9,884 bases of DNA from Pseudomonadota bacterium (GTDB lineage: Bacteria > Pseudomonadota > Alphaproteobacteria > Micavibrionales > UBA2020): assembly GCA_023444705.1 (NCBI GenBank), contig JAEXMB010000091.1, positions 1 through 9,884 of the forward strand. Direction: 5' to 3'. The position numbers and the translations under genes were made by a program. The notes beneath the pieces were generated by a model. It was not told the origin of the DNA. It did not search any database and worked only from the letters and a program-made list of their open reading frames with translations. Below are positions 6,719 through 9,884 of this stretch, in pieces (within the stretch, counting starts at the first letter, position 1; each line of letters opens with the position of its first letter).

Positions 6719-8083
6719 TTATTTTGAGAGATGCAGCGCGCTGAGCTGGTTGGCAATGCGCCTGAAGGCCGTGCGCAGGTCGTCGTTGCTCGGCGCGTTG
6801 AAGTAATGATCGGGCGATGTCGCGCAGGTGCGGAAGATCTGGCGCGTGGAATTGCTGATCCCTGACTGGAAGGTGATCGTATAAACGGTAATCCCCTCCT
6901 GCTTCATATTCTCGCAGGTTTCGGCAAAGCGGTCGTTGAGATCGCTTGCCCGCATGCCGTGCGACGACGTGCGCCCATAAGCCGAATACGTGCCGTCCAT
7001 CGTGTTGTCGCCGTCGGTCATCATGATGACGGCCTTGGACCAGTCAGGATCGCCGTATTCCGAACCCTCGCTAAAGGGCGGATCAGGCGAGATCACACGC
7101 CAGCCCCAGACCATACCGATGTTGCCATAGGTGTTGCCGACGGCAATATTGCTGCCTTTCCCATCGTCCCCATCTAGCTTATCTACCAAGGCTTCCAACG
7201 TTGCCTCGCTATTTGTCAGCGGCTGAATACGCAGGTTCGTACACAGGTTATTGGCATTGCCCGACCAGCTGGTGCAGTTGCCCTTTTTATCGTATTTGGT
7301 GCATGTCCTTGGCCAGCGGTACATGTCCCATGTTTTCGAGGTATCCGTGACGTCCGTTCCGTCAAAGGGATCCTCGACGATGCAGCCCTTCCAATTGGTG
7401 GTCGAACCATTGGTCGAGCTGTACTGGATGTTGCTGGCCGGGCTGATGTAGCTGTCGGTCGCGGGGCGCTGGACAAAGCCATCCGCCAATCCAAATGCGC
7501 CGACGTTGACCGAGTTGCTGAACGGCACGATACCGACGCGGATATATTCCTCGTCGCTGATGCGACTGAACATGATATCAAGAAAATCCCTAGACGCCGT
7601 CTGTAAAGCCAAAATATTATTCCCGTACATCGACCCCGTCACGTCAAGCACCAGAACGACCTCGACCCCCGACAGTTCGCGGATAACCTCGCTTTCCTCG
7701 CTGACGGTGATCTGGTCATAGCCGAAAATACGCATGAAAATCGTATCAACGCGCGCCTCGGCGGTAACGCTGATGCTCATCTCGTTCACGGACGCGATGA
7801 TATTGACCGCCTCGCCAAGGCTTTCTTCAGGGTAGTTGGCACGCACGAATTCAAGGATGCGTGCCTCGACCTCCTCGTTACTGCCAGATACCGTACCCGC
7901 CGCAAGGGCGGCCTTGTCGAGCGCGTTGCCAAGGCGCACCTTGACGTTATACGCCTGCGCCAGATCGACCGCCACGCCCGACGCCGCCAGCATGACCGGC
8001 AGGGTCAGCGCAAAGACGATGACGGATACGCCGCTTTCATCACAGCGGAACAAAGACCACAGGCGGCGCAACATTGACAACAT
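6719..8083 (-). CDS. tadG: TadG-like pilus protein with von Willebrand factor A domain
   Basis: Membrane-anchored, periplasm-facing component of the Tad machine. 454 residues from the ATG at 8083. The Tad_N helix (about 18-40) follows DESG; after that Gly there is Val, not Glu, at position 5, so it is probably an anchor not cut by CpaA. The vWA domain (about 141-445) has MIDAS residues Asp147, Thr149 and Ser151 (DVTGSM), a likely metal-site Thr319 in NTYGNIGMVWGWR (318-330), and Asp357 in MMTDGDN (354-360). Between MIDAS strands a long segment (about 205-290) carries four Cys (234, 261, 270, 281), with Cys390 and Cys420 further on. The frame is open to 8140, but AGGAGA is 6 nt before 8083 and the longer start lies inside the preceding gene. 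The natural ligand is unknown. Confidence 0.93.
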   Translation of the reverse strand: MLSMLRRLWSLFRCDESGVSVIVFALTLPVMLAASGVAVDLAQAYNVKVRLGNALDKAALAAGTVSGSNEEVEARILEFVRANYPEESLGEAVNIIASVNEMSISVTAEARVDTIFMRIFGYDQITVSEESEVIRELSGVEVVLVLDVTGSMYGNNILALQTASRDFLDIMFSRISDEEYIRVGIVPFSNSVNVGAFGLADGFVQRPATDSYISPASNIQYSSTNGSTTNWKGCIVEDPFDGTDVTDTSKTWDMYRWPRTCTKYDKKGNCTSWSGNANNLCTNLRIQPLTNSEATLEALVDKLDGDDGKGSNIAVGNTYGNIGMVWGWRVISPDPPFSEGSEYGDPDWSKAVIMMTDGDNTMDGTYSAYGRTSSHGMRASDLNDRFAETCENMKQEGITVYTITFQSGISNSTRQIFRTCATSPDHYFNAPSNDDLRTAFRRIANQLSALHLSK

Positions 8084-8089
8084 CCCGTC

Positions 8090-8095
8090 TCTCCT
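8090..8095 (-). promoter_or_regulatory. Ribosome binding site deciding the tadG start
   Basis: AGGAGA overlaps the stop codon of the upstream gene (TAG at 8096-8094) and lies 6 nt before the ATG at 8083. It supports that start over in-frame ones further upstream. Confidence 0.75.
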
Positions 8096-8645
8096 ATTCA
8101 TCCGCGCGGGCAATGAACAACCCGCGGCGCCCGCGCGCATAGGCGACTTCCTGCATATTGAAATCGCCCGTAAAGACGTTGGAAAAATACGGGCTGTGCG
8201 TATAGCGCACCGTCACGCCCAAAACGCCCTCGTCACGCGTGCCAAGGCCGTTGGCGGCCTCCAGCACCTCGTCATTGGGCTCCATATCGATAGTGTCGCG
8301 CCACGCCACCCCCGGCGTTGCGGACGCGCCGGTAAATTCTATGCCCACCACATCCACGCCGTATCCCGCCGTGGGGTATGGCATCAGGGCCAGCCGCCCG
8401 GCGGCAATCGCTTCGTTGAGTTCGTTATCCGTCACCTCATCCTCGCGCGCCAGTAGATCGGCGACCGTCTGCGCCGAGGTGATCAATTTCTGGTTCACCA
8501 GCAATGCCACTCCAATATCAAAAGACCCGCACATAATAATAAGCAACAGCGGGAACAGCAAAACCGCCTCCACCGCCGCCACGCCGCTGTCCTGACGCAG
8601 GAAGCGCCGTGAAAGAGCAGCAATGAATGTGCAGAACGCGCCCAT
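8094..8645 (-). CDS. TadE-family pseudopilin in the TadF position
   Basis: Minor pilin-like protein needed for pilus assembly in known Tad systems. 183 residues from the ATG at 8645. The pseudopilin motif is at residues 21-26 (G, then VAAVE): a Gly, four residues, then Glu, the pattern cleaved by TadV/CpaA peptidases in TadE and TadF. It is followed by a hydrophobic helix (about 27-49). The C-terminal domain is periplasmic, with YSN-type aromatic segments and a basic EVAYARGRRG stretch (166-175). The GTG at 8648 is in frame, but ATG 8645 has AGGA at 7-nt spacing, against 4 nt for the GTG. It sits between tadE and tadG with gaps of 3 and 10 bp. I call it TadF by position only; it lacks the Phe after Glu that the upstream TadE has. 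Confidence 0.85.
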   Translation of the reverse strand: MGAFCTFIAALSRRFLRQDSGVAAVEAVLLFPLLLIIMCGSFDIGVALLVNQKLITSAQTVADLLAREDEVTDNELNEAIAAGRLALMPYPTAGYGVDVVGIEFTGASATPGVAWRDTIDMEPNDEVLEAANGLGTRDEGVLGVTVRYTHSPYFSNVFTGDFNMQEVAYARGRRGLFIARADE

Positions 8646-8648
8646 CAC

Positions 8649-9254
8649 TCATTCCTCCCCAAAGACATAGGGTTCGGCTTTGACCACCACTGTCGAGATA
8701 TGGTTCATCCAGTTGCGCGAAGGGTCGCCTGTCATCAACGCGCCGATGAAAGGCGTTAAAAATTCGTAGCGGTATACGGCGCGAATAAGAATGACGTCAT
8801 TTGAATTACCGGCATTGAAATCCTGTTCGATCAGGTTGCCGTCTTCGTCGAATTCAGGTTGCGCTGTTTCAGCCGACGCGAAACTGTCGTTGCCAATGCG
8901 GATCACCTCGTACTGGATGCGGTCGCAATCAAGCATTGTATCGGCATGCGCGCATAAAGCCTGGCGGAAGGTTTCTTCCGGGTCTGCGGATTGCTGGGCC
9001 TGACCGGTGCGCACGACACGTCCCGCCTCGGCCGCGGAGCCTTCCAGCACAAGACCCGCCGCGAAAAACAGACCAACTTCCACAATTCCCATGATGAGCA
9101 TGAATAAAGGCAAGGCGATCAGGCCGAATTCGATTGCCGCCACGCCATCGGTGTTACGCGTGGCACGCCAGACCAGACGGCGCAGGCCATGCCCTGCCGT
9201 CGCGCCAACGTCTGTGCAAGACGTTGTGTTTCCTGCCTTTTGCTCCTTTTTCAT
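8649..9254 (-). CDS. tadE: TadE-family pseudopilin
   Basis: Minor pilin-like protein of the Tad machine, anchored in the inner membrane and expected to be processed by CpaA. 201 residues. A long basic cytoplasmic leader (1-37) ends at Gly37, followed by VAAIEFGLIALPLFMLIMG (38-56); Glu42-Phe43 is the canonical TadE G-x4-EF motif. The rest is periplasmic, with Cys101 and Cys110 a plausible disulfide pair, an acidic stretch (134-145) and the typical end VVVKAEPYVF. The ATG at 9254 has no Shine-Dalgarno at normal spacing; a seven-codon upstream ORF ends across it (ATGA), so coupled initiation is possible. It is first gene of the tadE-tadF-tadG cluster, downstream of a CtrA-type site. Confidence 0.93.
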   Translation of the reverse strand: MKKEQKAGNTTSCTDVGATAGHGLRRLVWRATRNTDGVAAIEFGLIALPLFMLIMGIVEVGLFFAAGLVLEGSAAEAGRVVRTGQAQQSADPEETFRQALCAHADTMLDCDRIQYEVIRIGNDSFASAETAQPEFDEDGNLIEQDFNAGNSNDVILIRAVYRYEFLTPFIGALMTGDPSRNWMNHISTVVVKAEPYVFGEE

Positions 9255-9271
9255 GTATGCCGCGTGCCCAT
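9251..9271 (-). other. Possible upstream mini-ORF overlapping the tadE start
   Basis: ATG at 9271-9269 opens a six-residue frame (MGTRHT) whose TGA (9253-9251) overlaps the tadE ATG as ATGA. tadE itself has no good ribosome binding site. This arrangement permits translational coupling, but a frame this short can occur by chance and has only a G-run touching its own start. Confidence 0.25.
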
Positions 9272-9297
9272 CCCCGAAGGCTGCTTTCCGCGCAGAT

Positions 9298-9314
9298 GCC
9301 AGGCCGGGCCTGGC
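9298..9314 (-). repeat. 17-bp inverted repeat in the tadE leader
   Basis: GCCAGGCC and GGCCTGGC (9298-9305 and 9307-9314) are perfect inverted arms around one base. In RNA this gives a 7-bp stem with a 3-nt loop in the probable tadE 5' leader, about 44 nt before the start. No T-run follows on the minus strand. It could equally be a DNA-binding site for a dimeric regulator. Confidence 0.6.
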
Positions 9315-9347
9315 GCAACCGCACTCTCTATCTTACGTTATCCGCAT

Positions 9348-9362
9348 TTAAACGGCTGTTAA
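9348..9362 (-). promoter_or_regulatory. CtrA-type binding site TTAA-N7-TTAA upstream of tadE
   Basis: The minus strand reads TTAACAGCCGTTTAA, an exact match to the CtrA consensus TTAA-N7-TTAA; the plus strand also matches because the site is symmetrical. It is 94 bp before the tadE ATG in the only sizeable gap before the cluster. CtrA is a cell-cycle response regulator of alphaproteobacteria and controls pilus genes in Caulobacter. Regulation here is inferred; no -10 element could be placed with confidence. Confidence 0.6.
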
Positions 9363-9391
9363 ATTTGGATAAAATTTGACACAAGGTCGCC

Positions 9392-9884
9392 TTAAGTTTC
9401 CGCCACCGCACGGGCGATCTCCGGGCCCCATTTGCGTGTCAGTTCCTTTTGGCGTTTTTCGATGTCCTTGATGCGGCCTTCGTTGCGGCGGACGAGCAAT
9501 GCCGCCACCAAAGGCGTCACGTTCATGTGGATCACCCACCCCGCCGCTGCCGCCCCATAAGCGATGAGCAGAATTCTCGGATTGGAAAGAACGCTCAGTG
9601 CATCGCTCATGTGCGCGCCAAGGTCCCAGAGCGCAAACCATGCCGGTACAGTACCCGCCAGATTGACGGCACCGATCGTCAGCCACAGGGTTTTTTGCGG
9701 ATTTTTATCAATGACCGCGGCCACCAGCGTCGGCAACATGCAGACCACGAAGACCATCGTCGAGGACGCAAAGACCAGCGCGCAGACCAGCAGCTTAAAG
9801 ACAGAAAGGCGCACGCTCCACGCCGCCTTGCGCTTGATCTTGTCCAGATCGGCGGCCTTTGGCGCCGCGGCTTTTTTTCCCTTT
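9392..9884 (-). CDS. Unrecognised small membrane protein, 5' end outside window
   Basis: I do not recognise this family. 163 codons are visible; the frame is open to the window edge with no in-frame ATG, so the start is outside. A GTG at 9814 is an in-frame internal codon, and the same frame continues upstream with a Lys/Ala-rich segment (GKKAAAPKAADLDKIKRK), so I treat it as internal. Three hydrophobic segments follow: one with two Cys and MLPTLVAAVID, one around TIGAVNLAGTVPAWFALWDLG, one around AYGAAAAGWVIHMNVTPLVA. The end is a charged, probably cytoplasmic helix with RIKDIEKRQKELTRKWG. It runs in the same direction as the tad genes, ending 137 bp before tadE. A CtrA-type site lies between, so it may be a separate transcription unit. 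A link to the pilus is unproven. Confidence 0.75.
   Translation of the reverse strand, partial: KGKKAAAPKAADLDKIKRKAAWSVRLSVFKLLVCALVFASSTMVFVVCMLPTLVAAVIDKNPQKTLWLTIGAVNLAGTVPAWFALWDLGAHMSDALSVLSNPRILLIAYGAAAAGWVIHMNVTPLVAALLVRRNEGRIKDIEKRQKELTRKWGPEIARAVAET

Noticed and set aside
8084..8140. Upstream extension of tadG by 19 codons
   Set aside because: It overlaps the end of the tadE-family gene, and AGGAGA is correctly placed for the ATG at 8083.
9330..9340. TAAGAT as a -10 element downstream of the CtrA-type box
   Set aside because: No -35-like hexamer lies at suitable spacing; the position would be plausible for an activator-dependent promoter but cannot be supported from sequence alone.
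1..9884. A wholly new type of system in this window
   Set aside because: Every gene except the partial one at the right edge matches a known Tad/Flp pilus component with its diagnostic motifs, so the core is not new.

Overview
The window is most of a tad/cpa (Flp, type IVc) pilus locus, read entirely from the minus strand; coordinates fall as transcription proceeds. Gene content and naming fit an alphaproteobacterium of the cpa type: a CpaD lipoprotein, CpaE/TadZ and a long CpaC secretin. Moderately high GC coding sequence and a perfect TTAA-N7-TTAA (CtrA-type) site upstream of the cluster agree with this. I cannot place the organism more finely. There are no tRNA or rRNA genes, insertion sequences or CRISPR arrays.

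Layout in transcription order. (1) 9884-9392: 3' part of a small unrecognised membrane protein, whose start lies outside the window. (2) 9391-9255: intergenic region with the CtrA-like box, a 17-bp inverted repeat and a tiny upstream ORF abutting the next start. (3) 9254-6719: a tight tadE / tadE-family (tadF position) / tadG cluster, with gaps of 3 and 10 bp. (4) 6718-6490: AT-rich 229-bp gap, the probable flp promoter region. (5) 6489-6292: the flp major pilin gene, followed at once by a strong intrinsic terminator. (6) 6219-5692: cpaA prepilin peptidase, then a 115-bp gap with two hairpins. (7) 5576 to the window edge: cpaB, cpaC, cpaD, cpaE and cpaF, closely spaced (13, 14, 3 and 15 bp); cpaF is cut off by the edge.

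Together: CpaA cleaves Flp and the TadE-family pseudopilins after the Gly of a G-x4-E motif. CpaC is the outer-membrane secretin, CpaB an accessory protein beside it, and CpaD a lipoprotein likely to support it. CpaE/TadZ is an atypical ParA-like localisation factor and CpaF the cytoplasmic assembly ATPase. TadG is a membrane-anchored vWA protein of the machine. The TadB/TadC platform genes expected after cpaF are not in view.

The cluster is a recognisable tad system, not a new one. The points worth a second look are regulatory (CtrA-type box, post-flp terminator, paired hairpins, uORF) and a few protein details: the degenerate P-loop of CpaE, the Pro/Ala-rich tail of CpaC, and a Cys-containing segment in TadG. 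Several starts given here are shorter than the longest possible reading frame, because Shine-Dalgarno placement and signal peptides support the internal start.
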